DNA of 47,997 nucleotides, from NCBI GenBank assembly GCA_902594005.1, contig CACJKN010000007.1, positions 1 to 47,997 of the forward strand. Direction: 5' to 3'. The notes below the pieces were generated by a model that was not told where the DNA came from, made no database searches, and saw nothing but the letters and a program-made list of their open reading frames with translations. The stretch is from an uncultured SAR86 cluster bacterium (GTDB lineage: Bacteria; Pseudomonadota; Gammaproteobacteria; Magnimaribacterales; D2472). Of the stretch, positions 24,882 to 33,735 are shown piece after piece; positions within the stretch are counted from its first letter, which is position 1; each line of letters begins with the position of its first letter. The position numbers and the translations under genes are program-made.

Positions 24882-26093
24882 ATGGTATTAAATAGAAAAA
24901 TTTTTCAAAATGTTGCACTTTACTTTTATGCAATTAGCATAAATTTTGAAAGTATTGATGTTCTTGGTAGAGGATTAGAAGGCACCTTCTCAATTTCAAG
25001 ATTAGCAGGAATTCTATATTTAATTCTTATACTGCCAAGTTTCCTAATATTCTTTTCCATTAAGAGAAGTTTTTATTTCTTATGGCCAATGTTTGTTTTC
25101 ATAATTTTGCTTACCATAATTAGCATAATTAATATTAATAGCTTTTCATCAAGAGTTATCGATATAGCATTTCTTCTTAATTTCTTCATTTTCATTGGTA
25201 TTTTGAATCATGCCCAAAAAGATAATTTAGTTCTAGACAAAGCTCTTCTTGTCTACTCTTTCGGAGCAATAATACCGGCAATGAGCATCTTTTTAGGTTT
25301 TGGTGAGTCTATGCTCTATAAAGATGATGTTATGAGAACTGTTGTGTTTGGAGCCAATTCAAATGACTTAGCTATAAAACTAGCTGTAGCAATAATAGTT
25401 TTAGTAGTGCATATAATTTTTAATCCACTCAAAATTACAAAATTTAGATATTTAATCTTCCCACTAATATTTATATTATTTATTGCTTTGTTATCAACTG
25501 CATCTAGAACTGGTATCTTAGCTCTAATAGCGGCACCATTTATTTGGCTTATTCTAAAAACAATCACATCAGAGAATAAGCTCTATAGTTTTGCTAGTGG
25601 TATTTTTCTTAGCATTATTATTTTGCTCCCTATTATTTATATTGCCTTGCAATCGTCATCATTGGTAAGTAGATTCTCTCTTATCGGAGATGGAAATTTT
25701 GGAGGCAGGGAAGTTCTTTGGGTGGCATATGCAATAATGATAAGTGAGAATTTTCTTTTTGGTTATGGCTTGTCAGGAACCGATTTAGTTACATTTCAAT
25801 ATTTTGGTTATGGAGGAGAAACGCCTCATAACATAGTACTTCAAATTTTAATTTATGCAGGTATTCCAGGATTAATTTTTTTCTTTTTATTTCTTTTCCG
25901 TATTTTCAAGGCAAGCTACCTAACTTATAAATATAATGGGATCTTATTACCAGCACTTCTAGCTAGCCCTTTGTTAGGATACTTTATGCTCACCCAATCA
26001 ATAAGTGAGAAAATTGTTTGGATTATGATGGCATATATTGTTGGCAATTATTTAGTAAGTAATTTGAAAACAACTCCAAATAAGGCAATATGA
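24882..26093 (+). CDS. O-antigen polymerase/ligase family membrane protein (Wzy or WaaL type)
   Basis: A 403-residue polytopic inner-membrane protein with about 10-12 hydrophobic segments. The large periplasmic loop carries the Wzy_C signature: GGREVLWVAYAIMISENFLFGYG, then GETPHNIVLQILIYAG, where the His-Asn pair and flanking Gly are the most conserved. It could polymerise undecaprenyl-linked repeat units (Wzy) or ligate glycans to lipid A-core (WaaL); sequence alone does not separate them. Wzz at 5288 favours a Wzy-dependent pathway in the locus. It starts 9 bases after the VTC gene and overlaps the next glycosyltransferase by 4 bases. Confidence 0.85.
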   Translation: MVLNRKIFQNVALYFYAISINFESIDVLGRGLEGTFSISRLAGILYLILILPSFLIFFSIKRSFYFLWPMFVFIILLTIISIININSFSSRVIDIAFLLNFFIFIGILNHAQKDNLVLDKALLVYSFGAIIPAMSIFLGFGESMLYKDDVMRTVVFGANSNDLAIKLAVAIIVLVVHIIFNPLKITKFRYLIFPLIFILFIALLSTASRTGILALIAAPFIWLILKTITSENKLYSFASGIFLSIIILLPIIYIALQSSSLVSRFSLIGDGNFGGREVLWVAYAIMISENFLFGYGLSGTDLVTFQYFGYGGETPHNIVLQILIYAGIPGLIFFFLFLFRIFKASYLTYKYNGILLPALLASPLLGYFMLTQSISEKIVWIMMAYIVGNYLVSNLKTTPNKAI

Positions 26094-27220
26094 AAATATT
26101 AATTGTAATTGATACCCTTGGAAGTGGAGGTGCTCAAAAACTTAAAGTTAAGCTAGCAAAAGGATTAAAGAAAAAAGGTTATGAAGTAGAGTTCTTTATT
26201 TATGATTCAAACTACCCTTTTTATGAATCTGAAATTAAGCAGGCAGGAATTAAAATAAATATTTTTGAAAGAAAGGCAAAAGGCTTTTCTTTTGGAGTTC
26301 TTTTTGAATTAAGAAGACTCATAAAAGAATCAAACTTTGACGTGATAATTAGCTCTCTTCATGCACCAAGCATTTATGCAGCTTTTGCTAAATTTGGGCT
26401 TTTAAGACCATGCTTAATTGTTTGTGAGGAAAGTTCCTCAAATGCACCAGTCCCATTTCATAAAAGATTCCTTTTTTATATCGCAACTCTGATTTCAAAT
26501 TTTTTAGTAGTAAATAGTTTTCATGAGGCTAAATTAATCAAAAGAACCCCAGGGAGAAAAAATAAAATTAAAGTTATTTGGAATGGATTTAATGTTAATG
26601 AAATAAGCTATGGAAAAAATGAATTAAATTTATCAAAAGGTATACAGCACATTTTGATTGTTGGTAGACAAGTTTATGCAAAGAATGGATTAAACTTTAT
26701 GAAAGCACTTTCTATATTTGAATCTAGGAACGGATGGCTTCCAAAAATTACCTGGATCGGAAGAAGAGATATTGATAAAAGATCTACCAAAGATTTTAGA
26801 TCAACAGAAATGCAAAATAGTATGGATCTTTTTCTGGAAAATAATCAAGTAGTAAGAAATAAATGGAGCTGGATCCCATCAGTTGAGAACATTTATGACT
26901 ATTACAATAAAAGCGATGTTCTAGTTATACCAAGTTTTTATGAGGGCCTTCCGCTAGTGCTATGTGAGGCAATGTTATCAGGATGTTTTGTAATTGCTTC
27001 ATCTGTTTGCGATCACCCATTGATCATCGGAGATAATGAGAGAGGACTGTTATGTGATCCAAATTCCCCAGAGTCTATTTGCTTTTCTCTAGAGGAGCTA
27101 AATAAAATGGATTTAAATATGAGGACAAGCATTATCAACAATGCTCGCAATTATGCTTACAATAATTTTAATTTTGATGAAATGTTGAGGAAATATGAAG
27201 AACTATTTCCTGGAACATAA
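26090..27220 (+). CDS. GT4-family glycosyltransferase
   Basis: A 376-residue GT-B glycosyltransferase. The N-terminal glycine-rich acceptor loop is DTLGSGGAQKLKVKLAKGL (about residues 8-26). The C-terminal donor domain has VIWNGFN, HILIVGRQVYAKNG and the GT4 signature VIPSFYEGLPLVLCEAMLSG, with the E-x7-E motif about 280-300. No membrane segment or signal peptide is evident; it should act at the cytoplasmic face on lipid-linked repeat units. The sugar cannot be assigned. Confidence 0.88.
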   Translation: MKILIVIDTLGSGGAQKLKVKLAKGLKKKGYEVEFFIYDSNYPFYESEIKQAGIKINIFERKAKGFSFGVLFELRRLIKESNFDVIISSLHAPSIYAAFAKFGLLRPCLIVCEESSSNAPVPFHKRFLFYIATLISNFLVVNSFHEAKLIKRTPGRKNKIKVIWNGFNVNEISYGKNELNLSKGIQHILIVGRQVYAKNGLNFMKALSIFESRNGWLPKITWIGRRDIDKRSTKDFRSTEMQNSMDLFLENNQVVRNKWSWIPSVENIYDYYNKSDVLVIPSFYEGLPLVLCEAMLSGCFVIASSVCDHPLIIGDNERGLLCDPNSPESICFSLEELNKMDLNMRTSIINNARNYAYNNFNFDEMLRKYEELFPGT

Positions 27221-27223
27221 AAT

Positions 27224-28861
27224 ATGATTCAAGAGATGAGAAAAGCGAGAATAGGTCTAATTTTAGACCAAGGATTACAAGATTGGAGAGTAAAAGATTT
27301 TATTGAAAAATCTTTTGATTCAAATTCTTATAAGATTGAATGTTTAATAATTCAAAATAGCTACGTGCATCAAAGTTTAAAACCTTCCAAACTTATTAAT
27401 AAATATTTTTTTCAAACAATTTTATTCTTTGAAAAGTATTTTGTTAGGAGATATATTCAAACATCTGATTTTTTTAAAAATCATAATATTGAAAAAATTA
27501 ATATCAAAAAAATAAATGTTAACTCATCTATTTCATGTGAAGACTTAACTAGGGAATATTCTGAAAAAGACTTAGATGAGATTAGAAAAGAAAATCTTGA
27601 TTTATTTGTAAATTTTGGTGCTTCTTCTATTAAAGGTGAGCTGTTAGAGGTTTCACCTCATGGTGTAATCTCACTTCAATATGGAAATATAGATGATCAT
27701 AAAAAAGGCCCTCCAGGATTTTGGGAAGTTCTTAACAAAGAGAAGACTACCAATTTTTTTATTCAATCAAATTTCGAAAAGCTCAATAAGGAATGCAAAA
27801 TATTATTTAAAGGATCAATTCCAACAAACTTTTTCTTTACTCTCAATATCATCAAGCTTTATAAAAAATCAAATATATTTGTTCATAAGCTATTGGAAGA
27901 TATTTTTAAAAATAAATTACCAAAAAATATTGATAAATCTACTTCTAAAAATTATTTCATAACGATTCCAAATGTTTCAGAACAGACTCAATATATCCTA
28001 AAAACAAGTGCCCATCTTTTTAAGAAATTTATTCGGAAAGCGAAAAAAAAGAAAGTTGTTTGGAGCATTGGTTATCAATTTTCTAAGGATTGGGAAGACG
28101 TTTGGAATAGCTCATTTAAAAAAGTAGATAACCCAAAAAATACTTATTTTGCCGATCCATTTTTATTTCGCTTTAGAGGAAAAGATTACTGCTTTGTTGA
28201 GCATTTTAATTTTTTGTCCAATAAAGGGCACATTTCCGCATTAGAAATAAATGCTGAAGAGACTAAATTTCTTGGAGCTGCTATTAATGAAGATTTTCAT
28301 CTTTCATACCCAAATATTTTCCAGCACAATGATGAGATTTATATGTGTCCTGAGTCTTCTGCAGCAAAAGATATTAGATTATATAAGTGCAATAATTTTC
28401 CACTTGATTGGAAGCTAGAGAAAATATTAATACAAGATATCCATGCAGTTGACACAAATATATTTAGACTCGATGGTAAGTGGTGGTTGCTTTCAAATGT
28501 AGATAGCTCAAAATCAGATGAGTTTTGTTCAGAGCTTCATCTATTTTACTCAAATGACCTTAAAGGCAATGATTGGAAACCTCATCCAATGAATCCCGTT
28601 ATATTTGATCCAAAATGTGCGCGTAATGGAGGCATGATTTTTCAAAATGAAGAACTTTATAGGGTTTTTCAGGTACAAGGCTGGGATAATTATGGAGAGA
28701 GCTTCGGTGTTTCAAAGATAATCAAAATAAATGAGCATGAATATTCAGAAGAACAAGTTTTTGAATTTTCACCAAAACTATTAAAGAAAGCAAAGGGAGC
28801 ACATACTCTTAATTCAAATAATGGACTAATTGTTTCTGATTGTTATTCTTTTGATAATTAG
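27224..28861 (+). CDS. Formyltransferase-like domain fused to GINT1/GH43-like beta-propeller
   Basis: A 545-residue two-domain protein. The N-terminal part (about residues 1-260) is formyltransferase-like, with DLFVNFGASSIKGELLEVSPHGVISLQYGN and KKGPPGFWEVL. The expected Asn-x-His pair is changed, so formyl transfer is doubtful. The C-terminal part (about 275-545) is a five-bladed-propeller type related to GH43 and to the N-terminal domain of plant glucosamine inositolphosphorylceramide transferase. Blade motifs are TYFADPFLFRFRGKDYCFVEHF, HLSYPNIFQHNDEIYMCPES, DTNIFRLDGKWWLLS and CARNGGMIFQNEELYRVFQ. This two-part arrangement is found in other bacterial glycan loci, with function unknown. 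Confidence 0.75.
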   Translation: MIQEMRKARIGLILDQGLQDWRVKDFIEKSFDSNSYKIECLIIQNSYVHQSLKPSKLINKYFFQTILFFEKYFVRRYIQTSDFFKNHNIEKINIKKINVNSSISCEDLTREYSEKDLDEIRKENLDLFVNFGASSIKGELLEVSPHGVISLQYGNIDDHKKGPPGFWEVLNKEKTTNFFIQSNFEKLNKECKILFKGSIPTNFFFTLNIIKLYKKSNIFVHKLLEDIFKNKLPKNIDKSTSKNYFITIPNVSEQTQYILKTSAHLFKKFIRKAKKKKVVWSIGYQFSKDWEDVWNSSFKKVDNPKNTYFADPFLFRFRGKDYCFVEHFNFLSNKGHISALEINAEETKFLGAAINEDFHLSYPNIFQHNDEIYMCPESSAAKDIRLYKCNNFPLDWKLEKILIQDIHAVDTNIFRLDGKWWLLSNVDSSKSDEFCSELHLFYSNDLKGNDWKPHPMNPVIFDPKCARNGGMIFQNEELYRVFQVQGWDNYGESFGVSKIIKINEHEYSEEQVFEFSPKLLKKAKGAHTLNSNNGLIVSDCYSFDN

Positions 28862-28917
28862 AAAATTATGAATATTGTTGGCGATTGCCTTAAAATGGAA
28901 AAAAGTTTTATAACGAA

Positions 28918-29907
28918 ATGGATTTAAAAAATAAAAAAGTATTTGTTACTGGCGCTGGTGGCTTTATTGGAAGCCACTTATGCTCAAAACTGCTTGACCA
29001 GGGTGCAGATGTGACTGCAATGCTGCATTACAACTCAAGAAGCGATTGGTGTAATTTAGAATTCCTTGATCAAGAAAAAAAAGACTCTTTGAGAGTTATC
29101 AAAGGCAATATTGAGGACTCAAGTTTTATGGATCTAAATACCAAAAATCATGATGTTGTATTTCATCTTGCAGCATTAATAGGCATTCCTTACTCCTACG
29201 AAGCTCCCTTAAGTTATGTCAAGACAAATATTCAAGGAACTGTAAATGTTTTGGAGGCAGCAAGAAAAAATAATATAGGACTTATTATTAATACCTCAAC
29301 TTCGGAGACATATGGTACAGCAATATATTCACCAATTGATGAGTCTCATCCAATGCAAGGACAATCACCCTATTCAGCAACCAAGATCTCTGCAGATATG
29401 TTAGCAGAGAGTTATTACAACTCATTTGAAACTCCTGTAATAACTGTAAGACCGTTCAATACTTATGGCCCAGGACAATCTGCTAGAGCAGTTATACCAA
29501 CAATAATCTCACAGTTGCTTAGCAAAGATAAAATCATTCTTGGAGGCCTTTCCCCAATTAGAGATTTTACCTATGTAGATGATACTGCTAGAGGATTTAT
29601 TTGCGCTGCAAATAACTCAGATAGAATCGGAGAAGTTATTAACCTTGGCTTTGGGAAGGGCATTACCATAGAAGATGTTGCAAAATTGATTATGAAGTTA
29701 ACTGGTATTGAGAAAGATATATATTGTGAGGAATCAAGAGTAAGACCTAAGAATAGTGAAGTGTTTCATCTTATTAGTAACAATGATAAAGCAAAAGATC
29801 TTATTGGTTGGGAGCCAGAGATATCACTTGAAGATGGTCTTTCTGAAACAATAGAATTTGTTAAAAAAAATATAGATCTTTTTAAAACAAATTCATATTC
29901 AATCTGA
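28918..29907 (+). CDS. NDP-sugar 4,6-dehydratase, LegB-like SDR
   Basis: A 329-residue extended SDR resembling LegB-type nucleotide-sugar 4,6-dehydratases. The cofactor motif is GAGGFIG near residue 12. Subfamily features are HYNSRSDWCNLEFL, VFHLAALIGIPYSYEAPLSYV, STSETYGTAIYSPIDE, GQSPYSATKISADMLAESYY (catalytic Tyr and Lys) and RPFNTYGPGQSARAVIP. LegB acts in legionaminic acid synthesis, but no LegC aminotransferase is adjacent. Instead a nucleotidyltransferase and an SDR reductase follow, so the product is more likely a 6-deoxysugar. A 56-base gap precedes it. Confidence 0.85.
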   Translation: MDLKNKKVFVTGAGGFIGSHLCSKLLDQGADVTAMLHYNSRSDWCNLEFLDQEKKDSLRVIKGNIEDSSFMDLNTKNHDVVFHLAALIGIPYSYEAPLSYVKTNIQGTVNVLEAARKNNIGLIINTSTSETYGTAIYSPIDESHPMQGQSPYSATKISADMLAESYYNSFETPVITVRPFNTYGPGQSARAVIPTIISQLLSKDKIILGGLSPIRDFTYVDDTARGFICAANNSDRIGEVINLGFGKGITIEDVAKLIMKLTGIEKDIYCEESRVRPKNSEVFHLISNNDKAKDLIGWEPEISLEDGLSETIEFVKKNIDLFKTNSYSI

Positions 29908-29908
29908 G

Positions 29909-30628
29909 ATGCAAGCAATTATTTTAGCTGGGGGAAAAGGAACAAGACTTCTTCCGCATACTGCCAATCTGCCTAAACCTCTTATGCCAATGGGAGAGAT
30001 GCCAATTTTGGAAATTATTGTTATGCAACTTAAAAATGCTGGAGCATCATCAATAATAATGGCGGTTGGACATCTCCATCATATGATCGAAGCTCATTTT
30101 GGTGACGGGTCAGATTTTGGTATCCCAATTTCTTACTCACTTGAAGATAAGCCTCTCGGTACAGCAGGACCTCTAAACCTTATTTATGAAAAATTAGAAG
30201 AAAACTTTATTGTTCTCAATGGCGATCTTTTGACAACCTTAAATTTTGAGAATTTATTTAATGAGCATATTCGCTCAAATGCATCAGCTACTATAGCTAC
30301 TTTTAAAAGGACTGTTGATATTGACTTTGGTGTGCTGGAGATAGATTCAGGAAAAAGGCTGGTTGAGTATAAAGAAAAACCCACTTTAAATTATCAAGTA
30401 AGCATGGGAATCAATGTTTTTAAAAAAAATTCAGTTAAAAATCTTTTACATAATGCTGTATATCTAGATATTCCAGATTTAATGATGGGATTAAAAAATA
30501 ATGGTGAAGAAGTATTATGTCATTATGAAGATTGTCAGTGGCTTGATATAGGAAGGATTGATGATTACAGCATCGCAACAAAGATCTTTGAAGAAAATAA
30601 AGAAAAGTTTTTGTCAAAAACGAAATGA
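29909..30628 (+). CDS. Sugar-1-phosphate nucleotidyltransferase
   Basis: A 239-residue GT-A-fold NDP-sugar pyrophosphorylase. It begins with the signature AIILAGGKGTRLLPHTANLPKPLMPMGEMP (nucleotide loop with Lys), followed by ITLxYxxE-like YSLEDKPLGTAGPL, FIVLNGDLLTTLNF (metal-site Asp) and the C-terminal WLDIGRIDDY. It is of the short type without a left-handed helix domain. It lies one base after the 4,6-dehydratase and overlaps the reductase by 4 bases, so it presumably supplies the activated sugar that these two convert. The base and sugar are not determinable, but GDP- or CDP-activation is typical of such sets. Confidence 0.88.
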   Translation: MQAIILAGGKGTRLLPHTANLPKPLMPMGEMPILEIIVMQLKNAGASSIIMAVGHLHHMIEAHFGDGSDFGIPISYSLEDKPLGTAGPLNLIYEKLEENFIVLNGDLLTTLNFENLFNEHIRSNASATIATFKRTVDIDFGVLEIDSGKRLVEYKEKPTLNYQVSMGINVFKKNSVKNLLHNAVYLDIPDLMMGLKNNGEEVLCHYEDCQWLDIGRIDDYSIATKIFEENKEKFLSKTK

Positions 30629-31533
30629 AAGCGCTTTTAACAGGTGCAAATGGCTTTTTAGGAAAACATCTAATAAATAAACTCAATTCAGAAGGTTGTG
30701 AGGTTTACAGTCTAGGTAGAGCCGAAGCTAAAAATACTAATTTTTTTCATTTAGAGTCTCTTGACGACAAAAAAACAATTGAGAGATGCTTATTAGATAT
30801 CAAGCCTAATTACCTTTTTCACCTTGCAGGAATAGTTTCTAATGATGAAGATGAGAGCAAAAAAGTTAATACAAATTTTGCAGAAAAACTTTTGAATGCA
30901 ATAGATAAATGTAGCTTAGCAAATAAAACAAAAGTACTGATGGTAGGTTCTGCATCGGAGTATGGAGACATTAATTGCGAAGATACACCAATAAAGGAAA
31001 GCTTTGAACCTAAACCTTTTAATGTATATGGAAAAACAAAACTAGAACAAACTCGGATTGGCCTTGACTGGAAAAGCAATGAAAAGTTTATAGTATTTGC
31101 TAGACCTTTTAATATTATTGGTCCAGGAATTCCAAAGTTTCTTGCAATAGGGAATTTTATTAATCAAATAAATTCCATAGAAAATGAGGGTGAAATATTT
31201 ACTGGGAATCTAAATTCTCAAAGAGATTATATTGATGTGGATGATGTTTGCTCTATTTTTTGGGGACTTATTAATTGTAATGAAGCAAATGGAGAGATAA
31301 TTAATATTTGCTCAGGTAAGGCGAAGAAGGTAAAGGAAATCTTAAATTTTTTGATAGTACATTCTAATAAAAATATAAGAATAAGAACTGATAAAAGACT
31401 TATGCGTAAAAAAGATATACCAATTCATGTTGGAGATAATACTAAATTAAGAACCTTCTTAAAGGATTTTGAATTTACTCCATGGAGTAGTACGTTAAGT
31501 AAATTAATCGATAATAATTTAGAAAAGATTTAA
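30625..31533 (+). CDS. NDP-4-keto-6-deoxysugar reductase-like SDR
   Basis: A 302-residue extended SDR. The cofactor motif GANGFLG lies at residues 7-13, SASEYG corresponds to the catalytic Ser region, and YGKTKLEQT carries the Tyr and Lys. The pattern resembles GDP-4-keto-6-deoxymannose reductases (RMD) and related 4-ketoreductases, with ARPFNIIGPG and QRDYIDVDDV. Downstream of a 4,6-dehydratase and a nucleotidyltransferase it completes a simple three-step pathway to a 6-deoxysugar. An epimerase is the other possibility. Confidence 0.8.
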   Translation: MKALLTGANGFLGKHLINKLNSEGCEVYSLGRAEAKNTNFFHLESLDDKKTIERCLLDIKPNYLFHLAGIVSNDEDESKKVNTNFAEKLLNAIDKCSLANKTKVLMVGSASEYGDINCEDTPIKESFEPKPFNVYGKTKLEQTRIGLDWKSNEKFIVFARPFNIIGPGIPKFLAIGNFINQINSIENEGEIFTGNLNSQRDYIDVDDVCSIFWGLINCNEANGEIINICSGKAKKVKEILNFLIVHSNKNIRIRTDKRLMRKKDIPIHVGDNTKLRTFLKDFEFTPWSSTLSKLIDNNLEKI

Positions 31534-31535
31534 GG

Positions 31536-32648
31536 ATGAAAGATATTAGATTGCTGGTTGTTGGAGGGTTCCCAAGTGATGATGAAAAAATCTTTGGCGG
31601 AATAGTCAGGTCTTGCAGGATTTTAGAGAAATCATCTATTTTTGAAGATTTAGATCTAATAAAACTCGATTCAACTCAGATATCGAATCCAGCTCCAAAT
31701 TTTCTAATAAGGTTAATTTTTGCATTAAGAAGATTTATGAGATTTTTGGGTATTATTTTTATAGACAAACCAAATGTAGCATTAATCTTTTGTTCAGATG
31801 GTTTTAGCGCAATTGAAAAATCATTGATGTTGGTCTTTTGTAAAATTTTTAGATGTAAGACTCTTATTTTCCCAAGAGCAGGGAACCTTATTGAGCAATT
31901 CCAAAGCAATAAATTTTTATCAACCTTTGTTAGTTATGGTTTCCAAAGATCAAACCTTTTTTTATGTCAAGGCGAAGTCTGGAAACAGTTCGCAATAAAT
32001 CAAATAAAAATACCTAAAGAAAAAACAAGAATAATAAAGAATTGGACAGCAACAAAGAAACTTCTTGAAGCAGGAAAGGGTAGGTCCTTTAGTAAAAAGT
32101 CTAAAAAAAAGGAAATTATTTTTATTGGTTGGCTTGAAAAATCAAAAGGAGTGTTTGAATTGTTAGAATCAATAAGATTATTAAGTCAAAATAAGAATAA
32201 TAATCTTCATCTTTCAATGATCGGAGATGGAAATGCATTTCGAGAAGCAAAAGATTTTCTAAAAAAACATTCATTAGAAAAATATATCTCTCTCCTTGGA
32301 TGGAAAAAGGATGAGGAAATCTTAGATCTCTTAGCAAAATCAGATATTTTTGTTTTACCCTCTTGGGCTGAGGGATTTCCTAATTCAGTTATAGAAGGCA
32401 TGGCTACTGGAAATGCTGTTATTGCCACCAAAGTTGGAGCTATTCCTGATATTCTCATTCACAATCAAAGTTGTTTACTTGTAAATCCAAAGGATCAAGA
32501 TGAATTAAATAATGCATTAGAGTTACTTATTTCAGATGAAAACTTAATAAAAAAGCTTGCTGAGAATGCAGTCACTTTTGCAGATTCAAACTTTTCTGAA
32601 CATAAATCTTTATCACGTCTAAGAAGTTGCATTGAGGAAATAATTTAG
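31536..32648 (+). CDS. GT4-family glycosyltransferase
   Basis: A 370-residue GT-B glycosyltransferase. N-terminal part: LLVVGGFPSDDEKIFGGIVRS, a glycine-rich loop. C-terminal donor domain: EIIFIGWLEKSKGVFELLE, MIGDGNAFREAK, LLGWKKDEEIL and the signature FVLPSWAEGFPNSVIEGMATGNAVIAT with its E-x7-E pair. It follows the 6-deoxysugar set by 2 bases and may transfer that sugar. Soluble or peripherally membrane-bound; no helices are predicted by eye. Confidence 0.88.
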   Translation: MKDIRLLVVGGFPSDDEKIFGGIVRSCRILEKSSIFEDLDLIKLDSTQISNPAPNFLIRLIFALRRFMRFLGIIFIDKPNVALIFCSDGFSAIEKSLMLVFCKIFRCKTLIFPRAGNLIEQFQSNKFLSTFVSYGFQRSNLFLCQGEVWKQFAINQIKIPKEKTRIIKNWTATKKLLEAGKGRSFSKKSKKKEIIFIGWLEKSKGVFELLESIRLLSQNKNNNLHLSMIGDGNAFREAKDFLKKHSLEKYISLLGWKKDEEILDLLAKSDIFVLPSWAEGFPNSVIEGMATGNAVIATKVGAIPDILIHNQSCLLVNPKDQDELNNALELLISDENLIKKLAENAVTFADSNFSEHKSLSRLRSCIEEII

Positions 32649-32688
32649 AAAAAGTGATATATTTCACCACAAGAAAGCCACAAATTAT

Positions 32689-33735
32689 ATGGATAACTTC
32701 GATATTTTCAAAAACAAGACTCTATTAATTACCGGAGGAACTGGATCCTTTGGTAATGCAGTTGCTAAAAGATTTCTTGATACCGACATTAATGAGATTA
32801 GGATCTTGAGTAGAGATGAAAAAAAACAAGACGACATGAGAAAGAAGTATAAAAATAATAAACTCAAATTCTACATTGGAGATGTAAGAGATCCAGCCTC
32901 TATTCAGAATTCAATTATTGGAGTAGATTATATTTTTCATTCGGCAGCGCTTAAGCAAGTCCCAAGTTGCGAATTCCATCCACTTGAAGCAGTTAAAACA
33001 AACATACTTGGTACTGAAAATGTTTTACAGGCAGCAATAGATAATATGGTTGAAAAAGTAGTTTGCCTGAGCACTGATAAAGCTGTTTATCCAATTAATG
33101 CTATGGGAATTTCAAAAGCATTGATGGAAAAAGTTATCGTAGCTAAATCTAGAAATAGCGATAAAACCATTATATGCGGAACAAGGTATGGAAATGTAAT
33201 GGCATCTAGAGGGTCAGTGATACCTCTTTTTACAAAGCAAATACTTGAAAACAAACCAATAACCATAACTGACCCAAAAATGACAAGATTTATGATGACT
33301 CTCGATGATGCTGTCAATTTAGTCTTATTTGCATTTAGTAACGGAGAACCTGGTGAAATATATGTTCAAAAATCTCCTGCCGCAACTATTGAAGTATTAG
33401 CCGAAGCTCTCAAAGAGATTTTGAATAAACCAAAACATGAGATTAAAAATATAGGAACAAGGCATGGAGAAAAGAAGTACGAAGTTTTGCTTAGCAAAGA
33501 AGAGATGTGTAACGCAAAAGACTTAAATAACTATTATTGTGTTCCACCTGATTTAAGAGATTTAAACTATGAAAAGTATTTAGATCAAGGAAATACCAAT
33601 ATACAAGATCTTGATGAATATAGTTCAGATAATACAACAAGACTTGATAAAGAAACTATGAAGGAGTTGCTTTTAAAATTAGATACAATCTTGCAAATTA
33701 GCAAGGGTAACCTAAGTGCAACCTTTGAAGAATAA
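32689..33735 (+). CDS. fnlA: UDP-GlcNAc 4,6-dehydratase/5-epimerase (FnlA/CapE/WbjB)
   Basis: First enzyme of UDP-N-acetyl-L-fucosamine synthesis. It converts UDP-GlcNAc to a 4-keto-6-deoxy-L-sugar and continues with epimerisation. The 348-residue CapD-type SDR has the cofactor loop GGTGSFG, RILSRDEKKQDDM, SAALKQVPSCEFHPLEAV, LSTDKAVYPINAMGISKALMEK (the Asp-Lys and Met-Lys pattern of this group replaces YxxxK) and CGTRYGNVMASRGSV. The next two genes are the other two pathway enzymes, so the assignment is firm. Because PseB-type enzymes start from the same substrate with the same inversion, it might also feed PseC at 10326. Confidence 0.95.
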   Translation: MDNFDIFKNKTLLITGGTGSFGNAVAKRFLDTDINEIRILSRDEKKQDDMRKKYKNNKLKFYIGDVRDPASIQNSIIGVDYIFHSAALKQVPSCEFHPLEAVKTNILGTENVLQAAIDNMVEKVVCLSTDKAVYPINAMGISKALMEKVIVAKSRNSDKTIICGTRYGNVMASRGSVIPLFTKQILENKPITITDPKMTRFMMTLDDAVNLVLFAFSNGEPGEIYVQKSPAATIEVLAEALKEILNKPKHEIKNIGTRHGEKKYEVLLSKEEMCNAKDLNNYYCVPPDLRDLNYEKYLDQGNTNIQDLDEYSSDNTTRLDKETMKELLLKLDTILQISKGNLSATFEE

